Assembly: GCA_944324365.1 (NCBI GenBank)
Contig: CALUWA010000010.1
Coordinates: forward strand, 1 to 51,795
From: Candidatus Gastranaerophilales bacterium
GTDB lineage: Bacteria; Cyanobacteriota; Vampirovibrionia; Gastranaerophilales; Gastranaerophilaceae
Reading direction: 5' to 3'
Length of the DNA: 51,795 nucleotides
A program made the position numbers and the translations under genes. Positions within the stretch are counted from its first letter, which is position 1, and every line of letters begins with the position of its first letter. The notes under the pieces were generated by a model that was not told where the DNA came from, did not search any database, and was given only the letters and a program-made list of their open reading frames with translations. Shown in pieces: positions 18,367-26,655 of the stretch.

Positions 18367-20714
18367 AGTTGTTCTCTATTCGGATCTTCTATATTTATAA
18401 CCTCTGCGTAAGTTCTTTTTATCTTTTGAGGTTTCGGCTGATCAAAGTTAACCAGCTCAACCTTTTCGGAATCATCTCTTGCAAGTTTATCAGGATTTTT
18501 AATTACCATTTTCTTGTAATCAACGCTTGTTCCTTTCATGTCAATTGCAGATGTAAACAAGAAAATAGTCTGCTCACGTATAAAATCGTAACCAAGCATA
18601 AGTTTTAAATCATCCGGCCCTATTGCCAAATAAAACCCGTTTTCTTGGAATACTTTGCCGTTAGGCGAATCATCAGACAAGTTCGCAGATGTTACCCAAG
18701 AAAAAGTCAAATATTTATTTAAACGCAAAGATTCTCTTGCAAAGACATTTGATCTGCCGTAACGGTATGTATCAAAAATAGGAAGCGGTGTATTGTCATC
18801 ATATGCAGATATAAAATATCCTATATCCTGCATCCAGCGTTTATATTGGGTATGCAGTACAGGCCCGGTTCTTCCGATAAACTGTGTGTCACCCGTACCG
18901 TATAAAGCGGCACTACCCTGCAAAATCCAGGCCAAATCCGCTCTTATAAGTTTTTCTTCATTTTTATAGCTGTATAAACTTTGCGCCAACTCCGCCATAT
19001 ACTTCAGACGTGTTGTACCCATTTCATTTGTATTCAAATGTTCATTTTTTCTGTTATAATTTGTATCCTGAATGTAACCGGCAGAAATTCTCTGTCTGTA
19101 TTGTGCAGAACGGTTGCCGAGAGTATTCGGGATAGTGTATGAATCTCTGTATATAGCCTGAACTTGATATTTGGACATGCCGCTGCCCATCCACCATTCT
19201 TCTAGGTAAGAATTTACACCATACTGCAGATACAGGCGGTCATCCAAAAATTGCCGGCCTTTTAATATGAAAACATTTTCTGCTGTTCCGTAATAGGCTT
19301 CGGTATAATTTGTACCGCTTCTGTATTTAAGAGCCGCACCAACTCCCATATCGTTTTTATAATTCAAAAACGGAATAACTTTGAATGTACCGCCGCCATA
19401 CGGTGCATCAAAAACAAAGCCCGGCCCGATAAACATACCTAAGCGCGGTTTTGAACCAAGTTCCGGATAATTTGCTTCAAAATATTCATGATTTTTATTG
19501 GTATGAGCCGTAAACGAGCCTATACGGGTTATATAATTACCTTTAATAAAAATATCCGCATCTTTAACTGTTACAACATCATGATCTTTTTTTGCCGTTA
19601 CATAAATGTCTTTGGCTTTTACTTTAACTTTTAAACCTTCTTTCCCGGCAGCACACGTATATTCATCTTCTGGAATCATCATTTCTTCAAGCCGAGGCCC
19701 GACCATTCTTGAGCGGAAACGTAAAATATAATCACCTTCACCCTGCATTGAACCATTTTCAAGCACAAGAGTATCTTCTGAAGCGGAAACATCTTTCGCT
19801 TTTACAAGCATATTCATCTTATGCGCTTTCATATTAGTTACAATTGCAGTTTCATCGTTCATATTAATCTGGATATAATCTCCGGTAATAGGAGGATTAT
19901 TATCTTTTATAATTTCAACATTGTCATATGCTTTTATAATATTACTTGCGGTATTGTAAACAAGTTTGTCTGCTTTTATAGTTACCCTCTGCGGCGGGAA
20001 AGAAAGTACAGGACTTCCAACAGCAACCAAATCTTCCGTAGCATCGTCATAATTCATCTTATCGCAATCCAAAACAATATCATTTTGGGCAACAACTTCT
20101 TTGACACCTCCGGAAAGTTCAACATTTTCTTCAGAGTCAGTTGATTGTTCCGAAGCTGCACTTTCTTTAGACGCATCATCAGCTTTGGTTTCAGTTGCAT
20201 CTGTTTTTTTACGCTTAAAAAGATTTTTAAATTTCTCAAAATAAGAAACTTCAATCTCGTCGCCGTTTTCGTCAGTATAAATCTTTTTTATATTACGATC
20301 TATAAGCTCTTCTAACTCTTCGTCGCTAATATCTTCAGCCGCATACTCATCCATTATCTGTCTGCGCACTTCTTCCTCTTTGAGGAGTCTTTGCGCATCC
20401 TGATAAGCTTTAGTCCTGAAGTGATTAGTAATTTTTATACGGCATTTTTTAAACAAAGGGGTACCGGAAGAACGCGGCCCGTCACCGCCGCCGCTTGCAT
20501 ACATAAGCATTGATCCCGGAAAATCCCCGCCGTTAGAAGCATTATCCATCGGCTGCGGATTCACCGGACGAACCGTTCCCGATTCAAAAAATTCCTGCTG
20601 CTGTGCTTCCAGCTCATTCCCTTCATAGAAATTACTGTTGCGGACAATTTCTGCATTAACCGGAGCTGCACATACTATAAGCGATATTAATGATATTAAA
20701 GCTAACTTCTTCAA
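18363..20714 (-). CDS. lptD: LPS-assembly protein LptD (OstA family)
   Basis: 783 aa, close to E. coli LptD. LptD is the outer-membrane barrel that places LPS at the cell surface. N-terminal signal peptide (MKKLALISLISLIVCAAPVNA, cut after A21 likely). A charged insert spans about 60-205. The periplasmic OstA/LptA-like jellyroll is near 210-330 (IVLDCDKMNYDDATEDLVAV; IKADKLVYNTASNIIKAYDN; MNDETAIVTNMKAHKMNML). The barrel follows, with alternating aromatic strands (RSGTNYTEAYYGTAENVF; RLYLQYGVNSYLEEWWMG). Start is TTG 20714 after GAAGGGA, so initiation may be weak. It begins 14 nt after the M23 gene and overlaps the aldolase start. Family call is firm for the OstA part, softer for the barrel. 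Confidence 0.82.
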   Translation of the reverse strand: MKKLALISLISLIVCAAPVNAEIVRNSNFYEGNELEAQQQEFFESGTVRPVNPQPMDNASNGGDFPGSMLMYASGGGDGPRSSGTPLFKKCRIKITNHFRTKAYQDAQRLLKEEEVRRQIMDEYAAEDISDEELEELIDRNIKKIYTDENGDEIEVSYFEKFKNLFKRKKTDATETKADDASKESAASEQSTDSEENVELSGGVKEVVAQNDIVLDCDKMNYDDATEDLVAVGSPVLSFPPQRVTIKADKLVYNTASNIIKAYDNVEIIKDNNPPITGDYIQINMNDETAIVTNMKAHKMNMLVKAKDVSASEDTLVLENGSMQGEGDYILRFRSRMVGPRLEEMMIPEDEYTCAAGKEGLKVKVKAKDIYVTAKKDHDVVTVKDADIFIKGNYITRIGSFTAHTNKNHEYFEANYPELGSKPRLGMFIGPGFVFDAPYGGGTFKVIPFLNYKNDMGVGAALKYRSGTNYTEAYYGTAENVFILKGRQFLDDRLYLQYGVNSYLEEWWMGSGMSKYQVQAIYRDSYTIPNTLGNRSAQYRQRISAGYIQDTNYNRKNEHLNTNEMGTTRLKYMAELAQSLYSYKNEEKLIRADLAWILQGSAALYGTGDTQFIGRTGPVLHTQYKRWMQDIGYFISAYDDNTPLPIFDTYRYGRSNVFARESLRLNKYLTFSWVTSANLSDDSPNGKVFQENGFYLAIGPDDLKLMLGYDFIREQTIFLFTSAIDMKGTSVDYKKMVIKNPDKLARDDSEKVELVNFDQPKPQKIKRTYAEVINIEDPNREQL

Positions 20715-20728
20715 AACAATCCCTTCAT

Positions 20729-21874
20729 CTATATATAATTCAACGGATTATTAGGCTTACCGTTTATTCTTACCTCAAAGTGGCAATGAGGCCCGGTGCT
20801 ATAGCCTGTAGTTCCTTCATGTCCGATAACTTGTCCTTTATTGACATTCTGCCCGTTTTTCACCGTAATAGATGACATATGAGCATAAAGTGTAGTTGTC
20901 GGTTTATTATTAACCAGTCCATGATCAATAATAACAACTTTTCCATATCCGCCATACCAGCCTGTGTATATAACTTTCCCGGAATTTGAGGCATGAATAT
21001 TACCGTAGTTTGGCCCGCCGATATCAACCCCTGAATGGAATGTTCTGCTCTTAAATATAGGATGGGTTCTCCAGCCAAACGGAGAAGTTATTCTTCCGCC
21101 AATAGGTTTCATAAACCCGGCAGACGTGACTTTTACTGTTGAATGATTATAATTGCTCAACATTGCCTGCAAACTCTGGGATTGTCTGGCAAGTTCTCTT
21201 TCCGAACGTTCATATGCAGCTCTGTCAGTTTTTAATCGCTGTATCATATCATGATTTTGAGCGATTGCATTTTGTATTGAGCGTTTTTGTGAATTTATAT
21301 TTTCAATTGACTGAGCAAGGTAACGTTTCTGAGCTTCTATATCAGCTTTCATCTTGGCAAGTTTTGCCGCACGTGTCTTTAACACAATCATATGCTTGTA
21401 ATCATTTTGAATTACTATGCGCTCAAAATAGATTATATCAAGCATTGCGTTCAAATCTTTTGCTTTAAAGATTAAATCAAACATTCCGGTTCTTTGGGTT
21501 TTAAAAACCTGTCTGATTCTGTTTTTAATAATCGCATCTATATTATTAAACTCACGGTTTGCAACAGCATATTTTTCTTCCATTTCTTTCAACCTTGCAT
21601 CCATATTAGAATATCGCTGCTTGGATATCTCAAGATCAGAAGCTGCTGTTTCAAGTTTTTTCTGGTTTCTGACAAGTTTGCTTTTTTCCTGCTGTTCCCG
21701 GACCTTTAACGTTTGAATTTTTTGTCTTGTAGTTTTAATTTTGACCTGATTTTTTTGCAGCTTTTGGGACAGCGATGCATTAGAACAAAATGCTGCCTGC
21801 GGCACTCCGGTAAATAATATGAATGCCGTTAATACACATATAAATAATTTCCCTACAAGTCTGTTTATATCCAC
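20729..21874 (-). CDS. Murein hydrolase activator, EnvC-like (coiled coil + M23 domain)
   Basis: About 381 aa. Signal peptide (LFICVLTAFILFTGVPQAAFC), then a long coiled coil (about residues 35-245) full of Lys/Gln/Arg heptads, then a C-terminal M23/LytM domain: GGRITSPFGWRTHPIFKSRTFHSGVDIGG, VIIDHGLVNNKPTTTLYAHMS, GQVIGHEGTTGYSTGPHCHFEVR. The zinc ligands (H-x4-D and H-x-H) are intact, so unlike E. coli EnvC it may be an active endopeptidase. The start is most likely GTG 21874, which follows ATAGGGAAACA; a TTG at 21895 has no RBS. It is second in the envelope operon and overlaps nothing downstream (14 nt to lptD). Confidence 0.88.
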   Translation of the reverse strand: MDINRLVGKLFICVLTAFILFTGVPQAAFCSNASLSQKLQKNQVKIKTTRQKIQTLKVREQQEKSKLVRNQKKLETAASDLEISKQRYSNMDARLKEMEEKYAVANREFNNIDAIIKNRIRQVFKTQRTGMFDLIFKAKDLNAMLDIIYFERIVIQNDYKHMIVLKTRAAKLAKMKADIEAQKRYLAQSIENINSQKRSIQNAIAQNHDMIQRLKTDRAAYERSERELARQSQSLQAMLSNYNHSTVKVTSAGFMKPIGGRITSPFGWRTHPIFKSRTFHSGVDIGGPNYGNIHASNSGKVIYTGWYGGYGKVVIIDHGLVNNKPTTTLYAHMSSITVKNGQNVNKGQVIGHEGTTGYSTGPHCHFEVRINGKPNNPLNYI

Positions 21875-21881
21875 TGTTTCC

Positions 21882-21986
21882 CTATTTAAAAACAAGAGGT
21901 ATCATCATTAAACCAACAGTCCAGGCAATGAAAGTTATCGCTATTATAAGAATAATCGCTTTTTGGTGTCTTCTAAAAAATTCCAT
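21882..21986 (-). CDS. 34-aa single-pass membrane peptide
   Basis: A small frame with its own Shine-Dalgarno (AAGGGGAAATT before ATG 21986). It begins MEFFRRHQKA and continues as one hydrophobic helix (IILIIAITFIAWTVGLMMI) to the stop at 21882. Positive N-terminus then hydrophobic helix predicts N-in orientation. The design resembles the N-terminal anchor of SurA/PpiD-type foldases, but no foldase follows. It is first in the envelope operon and its end lies 8 bp upstream of the M23 gene's GTG start, which favours a real, cotranscribed gene. Confidence 0.6.
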   Translation of the reverse strand: MEFFRRHQKAIILIIAITFIAWTVGLMMIPLVFK

Positions 21987-22011
21987 AATTTCCCCTTGTA
22001 TCACTGCTAAT

Positions 22012-22041
22012 ATTTTACTATAAAAATATTTTATTTGGCAA
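22012..22041 (-). promoter_or_regulatory. Promoter of the envelope operon
   Basis: On the minus strand TTGCCA, an 18-bp spacer and TAAAAT (forward TGGCAA at 22036-22041, ATTTTA at 22012-22017) precede the 34-aa peptide gene by 25 nt. Divergent from the NTPase-TPR promoter. Confidence 0.6.
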
Positions 22042-22058
22042 ATTTTTAAAATTAAAAT

Positions 22059-22087
22059 TTGCAAAATATTAAAAAATCAGGTAATAT
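22059..22087 (+). promoter_or_regulatory. Leaderless promoter of the NTPase-TPR gene
   Basis: TTGCAA (22059-22064), a 17-bp spacer, TAATAT (22082-22087), then 6 nt (GACGAT) to the ATG at 22094. No Shine-Dalgarno. This is one of the clearest leaderless arrangements in the window. Confidence 0.7.
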
Positions 22088-22093
22088 GACGAT

Positions 22094-24532
22094 ATGGAAA
22101 CACAGTTTACTGACGGAAATTTTGACTATAAAAATTTAATCAAAGGTGAAATCAGCGGGGTTAATCAATTTCTGCTGGATAACAACAAAAAACAACTTGA
22201 AACTATTTATAATTTTTATAAATCAGATATTCCGCTTCTTTTGGTAAACGGTTTTATGGGAACAGGAAAAACCCAGATAGTCAGGCACTCTCTTAAATTT
22301 CTTTCCCAACAAACCATTGTCCTTGAATACAATTGTTTTGAAACAACTATCCTGGATGATATTCTGCTTTCGTTCTTTGAAGATTTTAAAGAGCTTACAA
22401 TGCAGAATATTATACACCAGCCAAAAGTTAAAACGGAAAATTTCACTCAAAAAATAGCGTCTTATTTCAACAGTATTAATCTGCCGATAGTAATAACTTT
22501 AAATTCATTTGAAAGTATTTTAAAAAGCAATAAGCAGGAAATTCTGGATTTTATTTTCCATGTTTCAAAAAAAGAAAATATAAAAACTATTATTATTTCA
22601 AGAACATTTGATTATGATGACTTTTTGCAAAAAACGGATTTTGAAAGAGCAACCGTTCTTGCACTTGAAAAAAGCATTTTTGAAAAATATCTTCGCGCCG
22701 AAGGTATAAAAATGATAGGCCCTGTATCGGATGAACTGTATAAATATACACGCGGATATTTTTTATACACCCAGCTTTCGGCTAAAATTATTAATTTTCA
22801 CAACCTGACATTAATAAAATTTCTTGACGGCTATACAAAAAGCTTTTTGTCATATAACGACTTTATTCTGCGCGAAGCACTCGCCCTTGTTGACCCTGTA
22901 AGCGGTCATCTATTCAGGCTTTTAACAATTATAAGACATCCCGTAAGCATTAAACTCTTGCAAACGGTAAATCTTTTCAACAAAGAAAAAATAGATTTCT
23001 TTATCTCAAATCTTCTTTTATCAAAAGAAAAAGATATGATATATCTGCAAGACTACTATAAAGAAATATCAATAAATTCTATTCCCGAAAATGTTGCAAT
23101 TAAACTTCATAAAGCCTGCATAGATTTATATTCAACCCAGCTTCCTCTGAAACCTTTTGAGAGAGATTTGTTAATTTCGCGCCAAACAATGCGTTCGGAA
23201 ATTGAATACCATACATTGTTTATCCCTAAGAAACCGCAATTTAAGACATTGGGAGAAACTACAGTAGAGGCACTTGAATATTCGGCAGATTCAAAATACA
23301 CCTATGACGTCCCGAAAACGGATGAAATTCCGCAGCCTGTTCTCGAACCGCCAAAAACAAAAGAGGAGCAAATTAAGAATATTACATTTATTTTCGACTC
23401 CGAAGAAGATGAAAATAAAATTATGACAGGAATTGCAGATTCAATAAATAAATTTATCGACTATTCAAATAAAATTCTCACACCGGAAGAAACAAAACTT
23501 TCTCTGATGGAAATTATGAATAATGCAAACAAAGAAGAATTAAACTTCAATTACAAAAAAGCATTAGCCTTTTACCAGCTCGCCCTGACAATGAAAGATG
23601 ATGATAATTTCCCGTCAATGGTGTCAAGAATTTATCCGAAAATGGCAAACTGCTACGAAAAAATTTCCGACTGGTTTAACGCCTTAAAATATTACGACAT
23701 GGCATTTGATTATTTTACCAACGCGCAGGATATAGAAAAATTAAACGAAATACGCTTAAAAATTGCAAACATTTTCTACATAACGTACAAGCATGATAAA
23801 GCTAAGCTTATTTTGAATGATATTCTTGACTCAAAAGAAACTATCTCCAACGAAACAAAAATCAGAGCGCATATTGCTATGGCAAACCTGTGCAACGATG
23901 ATTTGAAATCGGCATACAACCACTATAAAACTGCTTTTGAACTAATTCAGCCGGGAATGAATAAGCAGCTTCTTGCGGAATTATATTATAAATTCGGGGC
24001 AGTATGCGACGAAATAGATGAGATTGAAGCCGCCGTGAAATTATACAGAAAATGTCTTGACATAACAAAAGACAACAGTTACCTTTCTTCGGCAATGACA
24101 AATCTGGCAATGATTTTTGACGATACAGGCGCAAAAGACCTGGCCATAAAATATTACAAAGAAAGCCTTAAAATTGATGAAGCAAACAAGAATTTAAGCG
24201 GCATATACGTTTCAGCCGCAAAACTTGCCGAACTATACAGACGCAAAGAACCCGACACTGCCCTTGAATATTTTCACAAAGCAGCACAAACCGCAAAAGA
24301 AACAGGAGAATCCTATTATATAATTCTGTCAAACATTGAACTTGGAGATTTTTGTATAATCAGAAAAGATTACAAGTCCGCACTATCTTCATACCTGACA
24401 GCATTAAGAAGCCTGGATGAGAAAGCTCCGCTCCAAACACGCGAAAAAATCGAAACAAGAATTCAGGATTTGAAAGTCCGGCTTGGAATATACGAATTTG
24501 AAAAACTTGAAAAAGAGATTGCAAATGGATAA
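22094..24532 (+). CDS. STAND-like P-loop NTPase with C-terminal TPR repeats
   Basis: 812 aa. N-terminal NTPase: Walker A VNGFMGTGKTQIVRH near residues 53-66, a Walker-B-like LPIVITLNSFES and a sensor-like KTIIISRTFDYDDFLQ. A helical region follows, with YTRGYFLYTQLSAKI resembling the winged-helix part of STAND proteins. A linker rich in Pro/Glu sits near 390-440. From about 475 to the end are tandem TPRs (FNYKKALAFYQLALTM; DWFNALKYYDMAFDYF; GAKDLAIKYYKESLKI; DYKSALSSYLTALRSL). STAND NTPases with TPR sensors act as signal switches, including defence and transcription; which applies here is unknown. Its stop overlaps the rsmG start by 8 bp. Leaderless start. Confidence 0.7.
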   Translation: METQFTDGNFDYKNLIKGEISGVNQFLLDNNKKQLETIYNFYKSDIPLLLVNGFMGTGKTQIVRHSLKFLSQQTIVLEYNCFETTILDDILLSFFEDFKELTMQNIIHQPKVKTENFTQKIASYFNSINLPIVITLNSFESILKSNKQEILDFIFHVSKKENIKTIIISRTFDYDDFLQKTDFERATVLALEKSIFEKYLRAEGIKMIGPVSDELYKYTRGYFLYTQLSAKIINFHNLTLIKFLDGYTKSFLSYNDFILREALALVDPVSGHLFRLLTIIRHPVSIKLLQTVNLFNKEKIDFFISNLLLSKEKDMIYLQDYYKEISINSIPENVAIKLHKACIDLYSTQLPLKPFERDLLISRQTMRSEIEYHTLFIPKKPQFKTLGETTVEALEYSADSKYTYDVPKTDEIPQPVLEPPKTKEEQIKNITFIFDSEEDENKIMTGIADSINKFIDYSNKILTPEETKLSLMEIMNNANKEELNFNYKKALAFYQLALTMKDDDNFPSMVSRIYPKMANCYEKISDWFNALKYYDMAFDYFTNAQDIEKLNEIRLKIANIFYITYKHDKAKLILNDILDSKETISNETKIRAHIAMANLCNDDLKSAYNHYKTAFELIQPGMNKQLLAELYYKFGAVCDEIDEIEAAVKLYRKCLDITKDNSYLSSAMTNLAMIFDDTGAKDLAIKYYKESLKIDEANKNLSGIYVSAAKLAELYRRKEPDTALEYFHKAAQTAKETGESYYIILSNIELGDFCIIRKDYKSALSSYLTALRSLDEKAPLQTREKIETRIQDLKVRLGIYEFEKLEKEIANG

Positions 24533-25124
24533 AAAATTATTTGAAAATTATATAAAAATTTTTTTGGAAGAAAATTCGAAACTAAATCTTATATCAAAAA
24601 ATGACGAAAAATATTTATGGGAAAAGCATATATTTGACAGCCTTGCAATTGAAAAGTTTTTCAGAGAATACAATATTAACCCGTCAGGCAAAACTCTGCT
24701 CGACTTTGGAACAGGGGGAGGGTTTCCGTCCGTACCGGCTGCAATATATTATCCCGAATTATCAGTAACGGCACTCGACAGCATAAGAAAAAAAATTAAC
24801 GCCATTGAAGAGATGAGGGAAAGATTATCTATAAAAAATCTTGAAACTATATGCTGTAGAGTTGAAAACTTGCAGAAAAAATTTGATTTTATAACATCAC
24901 GTGCCGTAGCGTCTATGGATAAACTAATCCCGTATGCAATGCCGAGATTAAAATCTGACGGGTATTTTATTGCATACAAATCCCTGAAAGTACAGGAAGA
25001 ACTTGAAAAAGCTGCCCCGATGCTAAAAAAATACAACGCAAAAGTCCTGTCTGTCATAGAATATGAACTTCCGCTTGAAGAAAATCATACAAGAAATCTT
25101 GTTATAATCAGGAAAACAAATTAA
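24525..25124 (+). CDS. rsmG: 16S rRNA (guanine527-N7)-methyltransferase RsmG
   Basis: 199 aa. RsmG methylates G527 of 16S rRNA using SAM. Seen: NLISKNDEKYLWEKHIFDSL (the family's N-R/L-I-s x W-x-x-H-i-x-D-S-L), SAM loop LLDFGTGGGFPSVPAAI, VTALDSIRKKINAIEEM, DFITSRAVASMDKLI and DGYFIAYK. All GidB hallmarks are present, and the length is near the usual 205-240. Start is ATG 24525, inside the end of the TPR gene (ATGGATAA overlap), so translation is coupled to it. It converges on the next gene, with the stops 5 bp apart. Confidence 0.94.
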   Translation: MDKKLFENYIKIFLEENSKLNLISKNDEKYLWEKHIFDSLAIEKFFREYNINPSGKTLLDFGTGGGFPSVPAAIYYPELSVTALDSIRKKINAIEEMRERLSIKNLETICCRVENLQKKFDFITSRAVASMDKLIPYAMPRLKSDGYFIAYKSLKVQEELEKAAPMLKKYNAKVLSVIEYELPLEENHTRNLVIIRKTN

Positions 25125-25128
25125 TTAC

Positions 25129-25548
25129 TTATGCCTGAATATCCAATTTTTTACCCAAGTTAGGGTTATGATTTTTATAACTGATTGCCTGCTGTTTAAT
25201 CATTCGTGCCTGATTTGCAACTTTATAATCCTGAGAAGAAGGATCGGAAGGTGCCATCGCGGAGCGTATTACCGTATCTGCATCATTAATTGTTTTCTGC
25301 GGATTATTTTTATCAAGCCCGGGCATTTTTATATCAACATGCCCGCCAATCGGAATACCATCCGGGTTTCTTTCAATAACAATGGAACCAGCAAGATTTC
25401 CGCCGGCTCTTTTATGCGCAAGTTCATGTGAATATATTTCGTTATAGTTTTTGTTAATCAAATCCTGCTTCTGCTGCTGATTTTGCTGTTTTTGCTGATT
25501 CAGGGCATCTATATAAAGACTTTTATAAGCACTGTTAACATTCATCAT
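25129..25548 (-). CDS. SprA-related putative metalloprotease
   Basis: About 139 aa. The motif YSHELAHKRAGG is the HExAH-x2-AGG signature I associate with the SprA-related / CJM1_0395 putative metalloprotease family. Following are GGHVDIKMPGLDKNNP and a helical tail (VIRSAMAPSDPSSQDYKVANQARM), typical of that family's second half (P-x-x-P-S-x-Q-D). The N-terminus is Gln-rich (ALNQQKQQNQQQKQDL). I start at ATG 25548 (MMNVNSAYKSL), 9 nt after AGGAG; the frame is open further but lies beyond the promoter. No signal peptide. Role unknown; HExxH suggests zinc. Confidence 0.7.
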   Translation of the reverse strand: MMNVNSAYKSLYIDALNQQKQQNQQQKQDLINKNYNEIYSHELAHKRAGGNLAGSIVIERNPDGIPIGGHVDIKMPGLDKNNPQKTINDADTVIRSAMAPSDPSSQDYKVANQARMIKQQAISYKNHNPNLGKKLDIQA

Positions 25549-25570
25549 ACCGCACACTCCTAACTGACAC

Positions 25571-25599
25571 ATTATACTACTTTCGTAGCAATTTTGCAA
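25571..25599 (-). promoter_or_regulatory. Near-consensus promoter of the SprA-like gene
   Basis: On the minus strand TTGCAA, 17-bp spacer, TATAAT (forward ATTATA at 25571-25576), then GTGTCAGTTAGGAGTG and the ATG at 25548. One of the strongest sigma70 promoters seen here, with a normal SD-led leader. Confidence 0.75.
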
Positions 25600-25617
25600 G
25601 CGGTATGTTAAAAAGTT

Positions 25618-26376
25618 TTACACTGAAATTGATGAAAAACTCATTTTATTTTTATACAAGTTGTCTATGAGCCTAGTCATACGCCTTTGGCCCGAGTCAT
25701 CCAAAACCTTTTTGTTAAGATAATCGGCAGTAACTTTTTTATCGAAAACAGCAGGACTGCTGAAATAAACCGGCGTATTATAATAAAAAGTTGTTTTAAT
25801 AGTTTTATCGCCTTGAAAATCGTATTTTGAAACGGAGCTTATCGCCGTGGAATCCTTTTTGTAATTAATTGCTCTTGTGACCATGCCGGTAGACGGGTCA
25901 ATTTCTTTTACCATACTTATTGAAACTCCGTCCGGACGAAAAAGAGTAACCCTGTTAATTTTTTCGAGTTCAATATCAAAATCATAAACCGAAGTTTTAC
26001 AATTTTCGTTTTTTATATCGTAGTTTGTGGTCTTTGTTTTTTTACCTGTTTTCACATCAAATTCTGTTACGGATTTAAACAGGGTATAGCTTGTCATCCG
26101 TGTTTTAAGCCCCGTTTCTTTATCGAATTCTTCTACAGATTTAATTTTTTTATCGTTGAAGTAATCATAATTGATTACTTTAACTTTCATTCCGGTCTTT
26201 GGATGGTACTCAATAATTTTTTCAACAGATGTGCCGTTATGGCGAAAAATCGTTTCTTTTAAATTTTCTTCTTCAGTTTTTTCGCCTTTCAACTCTAAGA
26301 GAAATTTCGAATTGACAAGTATGCCGAATTTATTATTTTCATTCTCTTTTTTGCCGCACATAACAGAATTACCCAT
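25618..26376 (-). CDS. Protein with TGxK-type tandem repeats (DUF2963-like)
   Basis: 252 aa. The body is built of about five imperfect 25-30-residue repeats: IIEYHPKTGMKVKVINYD, SVEEFDKETGLKTRMTSY, SVTEFDVKTGKKTKTTNYD, MVKEIDPSTGMVTRAINY and VSKYDFQGDKTIKTTFYY. The D/HPxTGxK...xxY pattern is like the DUF2963 repeat described from phytoplasmas and like MORN/toxin-type YD repeats; a beta-solenoid or beta-hairpin ladder is plausible. No signal peptide or membrane segment. Start ATG 26376 follows AAGGAGG; the adjacent TTG at 26379 is too close to it. Function unknown. Confidence 0.6.
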   Translation of the reverse strand: MGNSVMCGKKENENNKFGILVNSKFLLELKGEKTEEENLKETIFRHNGTSVEKIIEYHPKTGMKVKVINYDYFNDKKIKSVEEFDKETGLKTRMTSYTLFKSVTEFDVKTGKKTKTTNYDIKNENCKTSVYDFDIELEKINRVTLFRPDGVSISMVKEIDPSTGMVTRAINYKKDSTAISSVSKYDFQGDKTIKTTFYYNTPVYFSSPAVFDKKVTADYLNKKVLDDSGQRRMTRLIDNLYKNKMSFSSISV

Positions 26377-26498
26377 CAAGCCTCCTTAATTATTTTGATT
26401 GCTACAGTAAAATCAAACAACCAAAACAACGTTGAATAAATTACCCGGTAAGGTAATTTGTGCCGCCGAGGACAGAATATTGCCAAGGTTAGAAGATA

Positions 26499-26562
26499 TA
26501 CATAATCCCTATTATCGGCACCTTTTTTGATATGCAAAGGTACCGATAATAGGGATTATGTA
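26499..26562. repeat. Solo palindrome of the element family (copy D)
   Basis: TACATAATCCCTATTATCGG (26499-26518) is a perfect inverted match of 26543-26562. The 24-nt centre itself holds ACCTTT...AAAGGT around TTGATATGC. The centre matches the end of copies A and B (TTTTGATATGCAAAGGTACC), so this is a minimal, interior-less member of the family. The remainder of 26377-26655 shows nothing else. Confidence 0.75.
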
Positions 26563-26655
26563 CCTGATACAGGTACAAAGATACCATTCAAATAAAGCGC
26601 TATTGCTATATAAGCACTATTAAATAACTTTTGACAGAAAACTAAAAGAAACGGC

